From Verrucomicrobiia bacterium (lineage in GTDB: Bacteria; Verrucomicrobiota; Verrucomicrobiia; Limisphaerales; Pedosphaeraceae): a stretch of DNA of 64,000 bases. This document shows, in pieces, positions 37,031-46,144 of the stretch; positions within the stretch are counted from its first letter, which is position 1; every line of letters starts with the position of its first letter. The stretch spans positions 528,403 to 592,402 of the forward strand of contig DATAUW010000017.1 in NCBI GenBank assembly GCA_036268055.1, given 5' to 3'. A model generated the notes under the pieces. The model ran no database searches, was not told the origin of the DNA, and was given only the letters and a program-made list of their open reading frames with translations. The position numbers and the translations under genes were made by a program.

Positions 37031-37101
37031 CCGGCTCCTCGCTTTAGGGGATACCCAAGCCGGCTTCAAAACAGTATGTTTTTGCGTCTCCTTAAACGCA
37101 A
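37031..37101. promoter_or_regulatory. Cluster of hairpins between divergent genes (candidate leader structure)
   Basis: In the 280-base spacer between the prepilin (minus) and the large secreted protein (plus), three hairpins lie in a row: CCGGCT (37031) with AGCCGG (37058), AAACA with TGTTT (about 37069-37081), and TTGCGT (37082) with ACGCAA (37096). I compared both strands with the c-di-GMP-I consensus and they do not fit. It may be a leader or a pair of divergent regulatory sites. Confidence 0.3.
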
Positions 37102-37248
37102 GACGAACCGCGACTCACGATCACTTTTTTATGACGCACAATCGTGCAGCCCACAAAAATTTCGCCTTCACGTTCGGAGACTTGCGCGGTTTTTTCGATC
37201 ATTGACGACCGTGCATGCAGTCCAGCCATAATTAAAAGGAAGAGCAAC

Positions 37249-40200
37249 ATGAAATTTCGATGCATCACCCGCCTCCGGCAAATATTTTTCGCGACGAAAC
37301 AATTTTTATTTGCCGCGATAAGTGTGCTTGCGATTTTCGCGATGAGCGCGAGTGCTGCGCCCAACGGTTCGTTGAGCGATACGAACATCAAATATTTTGG
37401 CCGCTGGGATTTCAGCAGCCCATCGCAATACGTGAGTCAATGGGGCGGGGCGTACATCAAGGTCAATTTCTCCGGCACGACGGTCCAGGTAAAATTGGGC
37501 AACACCAGTTATTTTGATTTTAAAATTGATGGCGGCGCGTGGACGACTTTGACCAACGTGGGCAGTGGTTCCGTCAACCTCACGCCGACGCCGCTGACCA
37601 ATGGCGTTCACACGTTGAGCGTCGCGCAGGGAAAGGATTACGATTACGTTTTCAAGTTCCAGGGATTGACGCTCAGCGCCGGCGGTGTCACGACTGCGCC
37701 CGCGGTTTCGACCAATCTCATCGAGTTCATCGGTGATTCCATCACCACCGGCTACACCGATCCGCAGGCGAATGTCTCCGACTACGGTTGGGTGGCGGCG
37801 GAGAAATTAAATTGCGAGCACACGCAGATCGCGTATCCGGGAGTCAATCTGGTCACCGGTTACAAGGGCATCGGCATGGACATCCAATATTTCAAGCAGC
37901 AATCCTTCGCCAATACGAACTCGCCCGCGTGGACATTTACTAATTACACTCCAAGGCTGGTGGTCATCAATCTTGGCCAAAACGATGGCGGTGCGAACGG
38001 CGTGCCGGGCGCGATTTTTCAAAGTGACTACACCAATTTTTTGGCGGGCATCCGCACGCAATTTCCCAACGCGGATATTTTTTGCATGCGCCCGTATCTT
38101 GGTTTCCTGGCGGCGCAAACCCAGGGCGCCGTCAATGCGCGCAAAGTGATGGGCGATGCCAAAGTGCATTACGTGGACACGACCGGCTGGCTGAATTCGG
38201 GAGATTATAATGACGGCGTGCATCCGAGTCCGAGTGGTCATATCAAGGCGGCGAATTTTTTGAAGGCCATCCTCACGCCTTATCTCGGCGGCGATGTCGT
38301 CGGCAAAGTCACGGTGGGTTATCAAGGCTGGTTCTCGGCGGCGGGCGATGGCTCACCGGTGAATGGCTGGGGACACGACAATCTGGAGATGTGGCCGGAC
38401 TGCCGCGAATACGCGACGACCTATGCCGGTTGTCCGTTCGCGCAAGGCGGTGTCAACGAGCCCGCTTTTTTTGGCAACCTCGGCAACGGCCAGCCCGCCA
38501 CAATGTTTTCGGCTTATGATCAGCAAGTCGTCAACACGCACTTTAATTGGATGGCGCAAAACGACATTGATTGCGCGGCCTTGCAGCGGTTCGCAAATGA
38601 GATCACCCCCGGTTCGAGCATCAAAGCGCAACGCGACGGGATGGCGATCAAGGTCATGAACGCCGCGCTCGCGACGGGACGAAAATTTTTCATCGAGTAC
38701 GACGCCTCGGGACATTCGACAATGGATGCCGACATCAAACTCGATTGGACAAACACCATCGTCAATACGCTGCATCTCACCTCCTCGCCCGCCTACGCGC
38801 ATCAAAATGGCAAACCAGTCGTGGGTGTTTATGGCATGGGTTACGCCACCGCCCCGAATCCCGGGCCCGGCTCGACCAACGATTGCATGGACCTGATCAA
38901 CTTTCTCAAGGCGCAGGGATGCTATGTCATGGGCGGCGTGCCAGGCCAATGGCGCACTGGCACGGGCGACTCCGCCCCGAATTTCATGCCGGTTTATCAG
39001 ATGATGGATTTGATCGGGCCATGGGCGGTAGGCCGCGCCACCGATTCCGGTTATCTGCCTTATCTCACCGCCGACTTTGCGAGCTGTAACAGCAACGGAA
39101 TGGATTATTTGCCGAATGCTTATCCGGGCACTTCTTTCTTCAATTCGAACGGTTCGAGTTCGCCAAAAAATCAATTTCCGAGAAACGCAGGAAATTTTTT
39201 ATGGACGCAACTTTCCGACATGGCGTCCATCCACGCGCCGAGCGTGTTCATCGCCATGTTCGACGAGATGAACGAAGCCACGCCTATTTTCAAGTGTGCC
39301 GAAGATGCCTCGATGATCCCGACGAATAATTGGTTTCTCACGCTGGACGCCGACGGCACACATTGTTCGTCGGATTTTTATTTGCGCCTCGTGAAGGACG
39401 GCGGCGACATGCTCAAAGGCCTGCTGCCGCTGACGTTTACCCGGCCCACGCAACCGGTTTTGCCCGCAACGCTCCCCAACGCGCCGCTGGATTTGGTGAC
39501 GGCGGGAACCAATACTCAAATCACATTGAACTGGGCGGCCTCGCCCGGCGCGGCAAGTTATAAAATAAAACGCTCTGCCACGAGCGGCGGCAATTACACG
39601 GTTATCGCTTCGAACATCGGGCATCTCGGTTATGTGGATACCGGTTTGATCAACGGCACAAATTATTATTACGTCGTGAGCGCCGTGAACGCGATGGGTG
39701 AAAGCGCTAACTCGATTGAAGCCTCGGGAAAGCCAGCGGCGGGCGTCGCGTCGGCATCGAGTCAAAACGCGCCGAGCCAGGGAGCAGCCCAGGCGTTCGA
39801 CGGTTCTACAAGTACCAAGTGGTTTAACAATAACGGCGGCACGACCGGTTGGTTGCAATATTATTTTGGCGGACCAACGCACATCCTCGTGGGTTATGTG
39901 CTCATCAGCGCCAGCGACGTAGCCGGTCGCGACCCGAAGAATTGGCAGTTTCAAGGTTCCGCCGATGGCAGCGCGTGGGTAACTCTGGACACGCAAACCG
40001 CGCAGACCTTCGCCAGCCGCGGGTTGACTAAAAAATATACTTTCGCCAACACCAACGCCTACGCCTATTACCGGCTCAATGTCACCGCCAACAACGGCGA
40101 CGCCTCGGGAATTCAACTCGCGGAAATGTCCTTCACCTACGGCGCAGCAGCACCGACCGGCGTGGGGGCGTCCGCATTTTCCACCACGCAGATCGTGGTG

Positions 40201-41472
40201 AATTGGGCGGCGACGAGCGGCGCGTCCAGTTACAATATCAAGCGCGCCACCAGCGATGGCGGGCCTTATGTGACCATTGCCACCAACATTGTCGCGACAT
40301 TTTATTGGGACAATTCCGCCGTGCCGAACACCACTTATTATTACGTCGTGTCTGCTGTGGACGGCGCGGGCAATGAAAGCGGCAATTCACTTCAGAGCGA
40401 CACGACCTCCCTGTTCCCCGGACCAGCAACGCCAACCGGACTCGCCGCCACGCCCGCGAATGCGCAAGCCGGTTTGAGTTGGATGGCCTCCGCCGCCGCG
40501 ACGACTTACAATGTGAAACGCAGCACGACCAACGGCGGGCCTTACGCCGTGATCGCGACTGGCATCACCGGCACGAGTTACAACGACAGCGGCTTGACCA
40601 ATGGCACGACTTATTTTTACGTCGTGTCGGCGGTAAATACTTTGGGTGAAAGCGCCGATTCGATTTCCACCCGCGCCACGCCGTTGGTTATTTCCAGCGG
40701 ACTTAGTTTCACCAGTGGTTTTTTTTCCGATAATACCGTGCTCGGTTTGGTTGGCACGCCGGGGCAGGAAGTCTATGGCGTGAGTCTTGGCGACGCCACA
40801 GCGCGCACCACCGCTAACGGCTATTCTTTCGGCACTTACCCGAGCGTGAATCTCAGTTACGGTTTGAATGGATCGCCTTACACCGCGTTTCTTTCCGGTG
40901 GCGGAACGACTGGCGATGCCAATTTCGACTCGGTCTTGAACTATGGCGAATTGGGGCTCAACAGCGGGACATTGGTTTTGAGTAATTTGGTCGCGGGAAG
41001 AATTTACAAAGTGTTATTCCTCGAAGCCGATACCCGCAGCAGTGTGGGCACGCGCGTGTTCACGATCACCTCCGGCCAGGTTTCCAGTCCCTCGCAATCC
41101 TACGCATTCGTGGCGGGCACGCCGCACGTGGGCGGATATATATTAGGCAATTTCACCGCGACCTCCTCGACGCAAAGCTTCAACAACGCCGCGATCAATT
41201 ACGGTTATCAACTCGACGGCCTTTTGCTGGGTGTGGCCGCCCCGGTGCCGACCACTCCGCCGAATCTCAGTTTCGGCATCAATAATGGAACGCTTCAATT
41301 CGTCTGGCCGGCGGACCACATCGGCTGGCGGCTCGAAGCGCAAACGAATGTGAATGGCGAAGGCATCGGGAATAATTGGACGACCGTCGCCAGTTCAACG
41401 ATGACCAATCAAATTGCGGTCGCCGCGAATACGATCAACGGCAGCGCGTTTTTTCGGCTGGTTTATCCGTGA
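37249..41472 (+). CDS. Giant secreted fusion: SGNH esterase + GH99-like glycosidase + FN3 and F5/8 domains
   Basis: 1407 residues starting at ATG 37249 with AAAGGAAG upstream. Signal peptide about 1-37. Residues about 40-145 are a jelly-roll, and 155-345 an SGNH hydrolase (GDSIT near 162, NLGQND and DGVHPS), together resembling carbohydrate esterase family 2. About 350-735 is a GH99/GH71-like domain (VGYQGWFSAAGDGSP, FNWMAQNDIDCAALQRF, FIAMFDEMNEAT). FN3 domains lie at about 743-829, 967-1054 and 1060-1147, with a discoidin F5/8-type module between the first two (833-964). The last 250 residues are beta-rich and end in FFRLVYP. It probably deacetylates and cleaves a polysaccharide outside the cell. 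Exact substrate unknown. Confidence 0.85.
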   Translation: MKFRCITRLRQIFFATKQFLFAAISVLAIFAMSASAAPNGSLSDTNIKYFGRWDFSSPSQYVSQWGGAYIKVNFSGTTVQVKLGNTSYFDFKIDGGAWTTLTNVGSGSVNLTPTPLTNGVHTLSVAQGKDYDYVFKFQGLTLSAGGVTTAPAVSTNLIEFIGDSITTGYTDPQANVSDYGWVAAEKLNCEHTQIAYPGVNLVTGYKGIGMDIQYFKQQSFANTNSPAWTFTNYTPRLVVINLGQNDGGANGVPGAIFQSDYTNFLAGIRTQFPNADIFCMRPYLGFLAAQTQGAVNARKVMGDAKVHYVDTTGWLNSGDYNDGVHPSPSGHIKAANFLKAILTPYLGGDVVGKVTVGYQGWFSAAGDGSPVNGWGHDNLEMWPDCREYATTYAGCPFAQGGVNEPAFFGNLGNGQPATMFSAYDQQVVNTHFNWMAQNDIDCAALQRFANEITPGSSIKAQRDGMAIKVMNAALATGRKFFIEYDASGHSTMDADIKLDWTNTIVNTLHLTSSPAYAHQNGKPVVGVYGMGYATAPNPGPGSTNDCMDLINFLKAQGCYVMGGVPGQWRTGTGDSAPNFMPVYQMMDLIGPWAVGRATDSGYLPYLTADFASCNSNGMDYLPNAYPGTSFFNSNGSSSPKNQFPRNAGNFLWTQLSDMASIHAPSVFIAMFDEMNEATPIFKCAEDASMIPTNNWFLTLDADGTHCSSDFYLRLVKDGGDMLKGLLPLTFTRPTQPVLPATLPNAPLDLVTAGTNTQITLNWAASPGAASYKIKRSATSGGNYTVIASNIGHLGYVDTGLINGTNYYYVVSAVNAMGESANSIEASGKPAAGVASASSQNAPSQGAAQAFDGSTSTKWFNNNGGTTGWLQYYFGGPTHILVGYVLISASDVAGRDPKNWQFQGSADGSAWVTLDTQTAQTFASRGLTKKYTFANTNAYAYYRLNVTANNGDASGIQLAEMSFTYGAAAPTGVGASAFSTTQIVVNWAATSGASSYNIKRATSDGGPYVTIATNIVATFYWDNSAVPNTTYYYVVSAVDGAGNESGNSLQSDTTSLFPGPATPTGLAATPANAQAGLSWMASAAATTYNVKRSTTNGGPYAVIATGITGTSYNDSGLTNGTTYFYVVSAVNTLGESADSISTRATPLVISSGLSFTSGFFSDNTVLGLVGTPGQEVYGVSLGDATARTTANGYSFGTYPSVNLSYGLNGSPYTAFLSGGGTTGDANFDSVLNYGELGLNSGTLVLSNLVAGRIYKVLFLEADTRSSVGTRVFTITSGQVSSPSQSYAFVAGTPHVGGYILGNFTATSSTQSFNNAAINYGYQLDGLLLGVAAPVPTTPPNLSFGINNGTLQFVWPADHIGWRLEAQTNVNGEGIGNNWTTVASSTMTNQIAVAANTINGSAFFRLVYP

Positions 41473-41617
41473 GTCCAAAGAGTGCCGGTTAGCAAAGGGT
41501 TTGGCGGTTATAAGCGCAATGCCGCATTGCATTTTTTCACTTCATTATTTATTGCCCGCCATTTCGTGATGTGTAAGATTCCTGGCGAGGAATCGAATCA
41601 CATCAACCAAAAAAATT

Positions 41618-42313
41618 ATGGCTGTTCCAAAACAACTGGCGACAAATGCCCTCAATGAAACTTTTGGCGGCATCACCTATCACATCGAAGGCGAGCTGGT
41701 TCCCGTTCTACATCTTGAACTGAGTTCGACCGGCATTTATTTCGAGCATCACATTTTGTTGTGGAAAGACCCGGCGGTGAACGTCCAGTTGCGCCCGATG
41801 AAGGGCATGCTCAAGCGCATGCTTGCGGGCATGCCGGTGTTTCTCACCGGGGCGCACGGGCCGGGTCGCATCGCGTTCAGCCGCGATGGCGTCGGTCACG
41901 TGTTCGCCTTGCATCTCACGCCCGGCATGGCAGTGGATGTGCGCGAGCATCAATTTCTCGCGGCCACGGACAATATTGATTTCACCTTCACACGCGTTCG
42001 CGGCGTGGCGAACATGCTGCTCGGCGGCACGGGATTTTTCATAGACACCTTTTCCTGTCCAGCGCAGGAAGGCATTCTTTGGCTGCACGGTTACGGAAAT
42101 GTTTTTGAAGTAAACCTTCGGCCGGGCGAGCAGATTGACATCGAGCCGGGCGGCTGGATTTACAAGGACCGCAGTGTGCAGATGGAAACCGTTTTTCAAC
42201 GCCTGACGGTGGGCATCTTCGGCGGCGGCGGGCAGATTTTTTGGAATCGCTTTACCGGGCCGGGCAAGATTGCGCTGCAATCCATGTATCTCCACGCGGA
42301 GACAGGCGAGTAA
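41618..42313 (+). CDS. AIM24-family protein
   Basis: 231 residues of beta-rich sequence typical of the AIM24 family (PF01987 type), made of repeated VHVFALHLTPGMAVDVREHQFLAAT and VNLRPGEQIDIEPGGWIYKD units. There is no signal peptide or membrane segment. In bacteria these proteins are conserved but of unknown biochemical role; the yeast namesake affects mitochondrial inner-membrane organisation. ATG at 41618; no clear ribosome site. Its stop lies 3 bases from that of the convergent lipid-kinase-like gene, with no operon partner. Confidence 0.85.
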   Translation: MAVPKQLATNALNETFGGITYHIEGELVPVLHLELSSTGIYFEHHILLWKDPAVNVQLRPMKGMLKRMLAGMPVFLTGAHGPGRIAFSRDGVGHVFALHLTPGMAVDVREHQFLAATDNIDFTFTRVRGVANMLLGGTGFFIDTFSCPAQEGILWLHGYGNVFEVNLRPGEQIDIEPGGWIYKDRSVQMETVFQRLTVGIFGGGGQIFWNRFTGPGKIALQSMYLHAETGE

Positions 42314-42316
42314 TTT

Positions 42317-43234
42317 TTACGGAGCGACCACCCGCAGCTTTTGTTTCTCAAGCGAAAACGACGCCGGCAAATGGCCGATGTTTTCGCCGTCCACTTCGAG
42401 CGGGGTGGGGGACTCGCTGGTGAGCGTGAACTGTTGCGAGCGAAAACATTTCGCCACGCCTTGCGGCAAGGGTTGTCCGGCGACGAACATGCCCGCGCAA
42501 CTCAATAGCGTTTGCCAGTTCGCCTTGGGGAAAACGCACACGTCCAACAGCCCATCGCTCAAGTCGGCATCGGCATGCACGCGATAGCGTCCGCCATAAA
42601 AACGCCCGTTGCCGACGAGCACCAATTCGCCCGCGGCCGTTTCCGCGCCGTTGGTCACTGTGATCCACGAGGGTTTGCCGAGAATGGCTTCCACGCCCGC
42701 CCAGACGTAAGCGAGCGGGCCGACTTTCTTTTTTAATTCCCAGTTCGCAAGTTCAATCGCACGTGCGTCCAAGCCACTGCCCGCGAGTTGTGCGAAGTAA
42801 CGCCGTTGCGCGACGCCACTCACCGCATGCTCAACGCAGGGCAAATCAATTTTGAGTTCGCGGCCATTGTGCAAGGCCTCCCAGCCTTCTTTCAACTGTG
42901 CGGGCATGCCCAATTCCTTGGCGAAGACATTCACTGTGCCGAGCGGCAACACGCCGAGCCGGGCGCGCGCGAATCCATCGGGCGCATCGCCGATGCCGTT
43001 GAGCACTTCGTTCAATGTCCCATCGCCACCGGCGGCGATGATGGTTTCAAAACCTTCGTGGACGGCTTCGGTGGCGAGCGGGCGCGCATCCCCGGCTTTC
43101 GTGGTTTGTTTCAAAACGCATTCGGCGCCGATCTCGTCGAGGTGACGGCGAAACTGGTTGGCCTTTTCGCCACGGGCGGTTGGATTAAAGATGACGCAGG
43201 AGCGCACGCGCAAAGGTTTATGAGAAACAGGCAA
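42317..43234 (-). CDS. Diacylglycerol/sphingosine kinase family protein (YegS-like)
   Basis: 305 residues. The N-terminal domain has the nucleotide-binding GGDGT motif (residues 69-73, IIAAGGDGTLNEVLNGI) and PLGTVNVFAKELG. The C-terminal beta-rich domain has GSGLDARAIEL and a metal/lipid-binding end VDGENIGHLPASF. The family phosphorylates diacylglycerol, sphingosine or related lipids in the cytosol or at the inner membrane; the substrate here is unknown. ATG at 43234. It ends 3 bases from the AIM24 gene. A short T-rich repeat (TTTTCAAGTTTTCAG units) lies just upstream of it. Confidence 0.9.
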   Translation of the reverse strand: MPVSHKPLRVRSCVIFNPTARGEKANQFRRHLDEIGAECVLKQTTKAGDARPLATEAVHEGFETIIAAGGDGTLNEVLNGIGDAPDGFARARLGVLPLGTVNVFAKELGMPAQLKEGWEALHNGRELKIDLPCVEHAVSGVAQRRYFAQLAGSGLDARAIELANWELKKKVGPLAYVWAGVEAILGKPSWITVTNGAETAAGELVLVGNGRFYGGRYRVHADADLSDGLLDVCVFPKANWQTLLSCAGMFVAGQPLPQGVAKCFRSQQFTLTSESPTPLEVDGENIGHLPASFSLEKQKLRVVAP

Positions 43235-43408
43235 GTTTCAAGTTTTCAGTTTTCAAGTTTTCAGCGAAGAAAGAAATGCCCTTTCGTAATTGAATGAGAA
43301 TTCAAACCGAAAACCTGAAATTAGTTTCCTGCGGCGTCCGTATTATTACTTGGACAAACTTCCGTATAAGTGGGGAATTGCCATTGATTTAATTTTTGTT
43401 ATGGTGAA

Positions 43409-43463
43409 GGCCGTAAACCAAACCATTGCGAGCGGAGGTTCGCGGATGAATGGAATGGCGGCC
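43409..43463 (+). promoter_or_regulatory. Candidate structured leader of the short prepilin gene
   Basis: Nested stems lie about 35-90 bases before the ATG at 43498: GGCCG (43409) with CGGCC (43459), inside it CCATT (43423) with AATGG (43449), and inside that GCGA with TCGC. It does not match known c-di-GMP motifs. Low complexity of the surrounding sequence makes chance possible. Confidence 0.3.
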
Positions 43464-43497
43464 GGCAACGGCAAAATGTTTAGAAAGCAAAAATAAT

Positions 43498-43893
43498 ATG
43501 AAGATCAAAATTGCCCGGACGGCGGGATTTACCCTGGTGGAAATCATGATCGTGGTGGCCATCATCGGTCTGCTCGCGACCATCGCCATTCCAAATTTTG
43601 TTCGCGCCCGCCTGAAGGCCCAGCAAAGCGCCTGCATCAATAACCTCCGGCAGATTGACGGCGCCAAGCAAACCTGGGCGCTGGAAAATCGCGCGTCGCA
43701 AAACACCGTTCCGGTGATCGGGAACATTCAGCCGTATCTCGGCCGCGGCACGCAGGGCACGGCGCCGACTTGCCCGGCAGATCCCGCCAATAGCTTTCCG
43801 ACCAGCTATAGTTTGAACGACCTGCAAACGGCCCCCGCTTGTCTCATCAATCCCGGCGCTCCGGGCGACAGCACTGGCCATCATTTGGATTAA
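43498..43893 (+). CDS. Short type IV pilin-like prepilin
   Basis: 131 residues with the classical prepilin signal GFTLVEIMIVVAIIGLLATIAIPNF (from about residue 10), including the Glu at position +5. The mature part is short: LKAQQSACINNLRQIDGAKQTWALEN is the usual alpha-helical spine, then a small domain with three further Cys. Resembles GspG/PilA-like major pilins rather than the H-x9-DG group. It likely forms a pilus or pseudopilus together with assembly genes elsewhere. ATG at 43498 is preferred over the in-frame codon at 43450 because it begins the signal. A terminator follows at 43938-43965. Confidence 0.9.
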   Translation: MKIKIARTAGFTLVEIMIVVAIIGLLATIAIPNFVRARLKAQQSACINNLRQIDGAKQTWALENRASQNTVPVIGNIQPYLGRGTQGTAPTCPADPANSFPTSYSLNDLQTAPACLINPGAPGDSTGHHLD

Positions 43894-43937
43894 TTTGCGA
43901 AGTAGCGCGGGGCGCATCTTTGGTTGCTACTTGAACA

Positions 43938-43965
43938 AAGCCCGGTCATTTATGGCTGGGTTTTT
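43938..43965 (+). terminator. Rho-independent terminator after the short prepilin gene
   Basis: An 8-bp stem (AAGCCCGG with CTGGGTTT, including two G-U pairs) with a 10-base loop, then more T bases to 43966. It lies 45 bases past the prepilin stop and overlaps the end of the convergent lipoprotein gene. Confidence 0.7.
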
Positions 43966-44531
43966 TGTTTATTCGGCTGGCTATCGTAAAGTCCGCTCAA
44001 AGTAAAATCGTACGCGTCCGAGACCTCGCGCCCCGTCCAAATTGTGTGTTCGTCCGAATCGTCATCCGCATTGACCTGGTAGATCACCTTCAACTTGACT
44101 GCTGCTCCTCCATCTTTTGGCAGCCAGGATAAGTCCTCCCATTCCTGGGACGAAAGTTCGATGTTCCAGACCATAGACTGATTCGGTTTCAGACTGTCGT
44201 AGTCGGGAAAGTTCACGTAAAAATTGATCCACTTTTTCTTCAGCACATGTACGGTTCCATTTTTTTCAGTGACTTCAAATTGAAGCGAGAAATATCCCCA
44301 ACTGCACCACTCCGTCCATAAACGAACCGGCTGGTCGCTGACATTGGTCAGAAGGACGTAAAAATTATTGCTGTGCCGGCTGCCAGGCAAATAAGAGCCA
44401 GGGGAATCCAGCGAGCCGTAAGGTATTGTGATCGCAATCGGGGAATTGGGATGCGTTCGCTCGCTGGTCGTGCCGCAACCCGCCAGCAGAATCGAACTTG
44501 CAATCAACAACCAAAGTGAACGGGCATTCAT
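43950..44531 (-). CDS. Lipoprotein of unknown function
   Basis: 193 residues with lipobox ILLAGC at the end of a hydrophobic signal, so probably anchored in the inner or outer membrane. The mature domain appears beta-rich, with several Trp and Tyr (LWTEWCSWGYFSLQFEV and EWEDLSWLPKDG), and resembles an immunoglobulin-like fold but is not a family I can name. ATG at 44531 is preferred; a TTG 21 bases upstream is in frame. It ends in the same hairpin that terminates the convergent prepilin gene, and has no cotranscribed neighbour. Confidence 0.65.
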   Translation of the reverse strand: MNARSLWLLIASSILLAGCGTTSERTHPNSPIAITIPYGSLDSPGSYLPGSRHSNNFYVLLTNVSDQPVRLWTEWCSWGYFSLQFEVTEKNGTVHVLKKKWINFYVNFPDYDSLKPNQSMVWNIELSSQEWEDLSWLPKDGGAAVKLKVIYQVNADDDSDEHTIWTGREVSDAYDFTLSGLYDSQPNKQKTQP

Positions 44532-44695
44532 GCGTTTGAACGGTTTAACCAATACACGGCTTCCGGCTTTTATAACATCTTATTTTGCGCGCACACCCCA
44601 CGACCGTTAATAAAAATCTTCCACTGAAAACCGGCTACTGAAAACTTGAAACTCCGCCCGCGTTCTCCATTATTAACCTGATTGGATTTACAACT

Positions 44696-45922
44696 ATGAA
44701 AATTGTTTTGGCATATTCGGGCGGCCTTGACACATCGGTGCTCCTCTCGTGGATCAAGGAAAAATATAACGCGGAGATGATCGCGTTCTGCGCCGACATC
44801 GGCCAGGAAGAGGAACTCAAGGGCCTCGACAAAAAGGCCATGAAAACCGGCGCGTCGAAGCTTTACATTGACGACCTCAGCGCCGAGTTCGCCCGCGATT
44901 TTATTTTCCCGATGATGCAGGCCGGCGCGATTTACGAGAACCAATATTTTCTCGGCACGAGCATTGCGCGCCCGCTTATCGCCAAGCGCATGGTGGAAAT
45001 TGCCCGCAAGGAAAAGGCTCACTACATCGCCCACGGCGCCACCGGCAAGGGCAACGACCAAGTACGCTTTGAACTCACCGCTGCCGCGCTCGCGCCGGAA
45101 TTGGAGATCATCGCCCCGTGGCGCGATGCTTCTTTCCGCGCTCAATTTCCCGGTCGCGCCGAGATGATTCAATATTGCGCTGACAAAAAAATCCCCGTCG
45201 AAGCCAGCGCGAAGAAACCGTATTCGATGGATCGCAATCTCCTGCACATTTCCTACGAGGCGGGAATTCTCGAAGACCCGTGGCTCGATGCCTTCGCGCC
45301 CGAGAACAAGCCGATGTTTAAATTAAGCGTCTCGCCTGAAGACGCGCCTGATAAACCGGAGTACGTCACGCTCGATTTCGACAAGGGCGATTGCATCGCG
45401 GTCAATGGCAAGAAGCTTGACCCGCTGGGCGTCATGCGGACATTGAACAAACTTGGAGGCAAACACGGCGTGGGGCGTGTTGATCTCGTGGAAAATCGTT
45501 TCGTCGGCATGAAATCGCGCGGGGTTTATGAAACGCCCGGCGGCAGCATTTTGCACTTCGCCCATCGGCAGATGGAAAGCATCACCATGGATCGCGAAGT
45601 GATGCATTTGCGCGATTCGCTCATTCCAAAATATGCCGAGTTGGTTTATTACGGCTTCTGGTTTGCGCCGGAACGGCTGGCGTTGCAGGCGCTCGTGACC
45701 GAAAGCCAGAAACACGTCACCGGCACCATCCGGCTCAAGCTTTACAAAGGCAACATCATGACCGCGGGCCGCAAGAGCCCGGTGAGCCTCTACAACCCGC
45801 ACATCGCGACGATGGAAGCCGACCCGACGAAGGCTTACAACCAGGACGATGCCACGGGCTTCATCCGTTTGAATGGCCTGCGCCTAAAAGTCGCCGCGCA
45901 AGTGCATGGGAATAAAAAATAA
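44696..45922 (+). CDS. argG: Argininosuccinate synthase
   Basis: A 408-residue enzyme of arginine biosynthesis that joins citrulline and aspartate with ATP in the cytosol. The N-terminal ATP pyrophosphatase motif AYSGGLDTS (6-14) is intact, followed by [16 protein letters not shown] (citrulline/aspartate site) and the conserved [16 protein letters not shown] and APWRD segments. Length and organisation match standard ArgG. The ATG at 44696 is preceded by an AT-rich spacer without a strong ribosome site. It stands alone and is followed by a strong terminator at 45971-46001, so it is probably a single-gene unit. Confidence 0.97.
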   Translation: MKIVLAYSGGLDTSVLLSWIKEKYNAEMIAFCADIGQEEELKGLDKKAMKTGASKLYIDDLSAEFARDFIFPMMQAGAIYENQYFLGTSIARPLIAKRMVEIARKEKAHYIAHGATGKGNDQVRFELTAAALAPELEIIAPWRDASFRAQFPGRAEMIQYCADKKIPVEASAKKPYSMDRNLLHISYEAGILEDPWLDAFAPENKPMFKLSVSPEDAPDKPEYVTLDFDKGDCIAVNGKKLDPLGVMRTLNKLGGKHGVGRVDLVENRFVGMKSRGVYETPGGSILHFAHRQMESITMDREVMHLRDSLIPKYAELVYYGFWFAPERLALQALVTESQKHVTGTIRLKLYKGNIMTAGRKSPVSLYNPHIATMEADPTKAYNQDDATGFIRLNGLRLKVAAQVHGNKK

Positions 45923-45970
45923 GGTCCCATGCCGATCGTATTTTAATTTGGCATCTGAACGATTCTGCGA

Positions 45971-46001
45971 AAAGCCCGGCAGCAAATTGCCGGGCTTTTT
46001 T
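45971..46001 (+). terminator. Rho-independent terminator of argG
   Basis: A near-perfect 10-bp stem (AAGCCCGGCA with TGCCGGGCTT) around a 6-base loop, followed by T6. It lies 50 bases after the argG stop. Confidence 0.92.
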
Positions 46002-46144
46002 ATTGTGAATTTAAGTTTGCAGGGACGAAAGCGGGATCATCTCTGAGAATATATCTATTGGAGTCTTCTGTGCTTCTTCCATTCGCCGTCCGCGAGAACC
46101 ATTTCCTGCTTGTAACTCCGGCCATTTTCCCGTCTAAACATCCG

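Noticed and set aside
37031..37101. c-di-GMP-I riboswitch
   Set aside because: The GGCAAACC and GACGCAAAGCC blocks are absent; only a partial GACGCAAA occurs on the minus strand.
38353..39174. Minus-strand open frame of 273 codons
   Set aside because: Lies within the GH99-like domain, with no family motif and skewed His/Arg content.
43290..43496. 68-codon frame before the short prepilin
   Set aside because: TTG start without a ribosome site; it runs across the hairpin cluster and more likely represents leader sequence.
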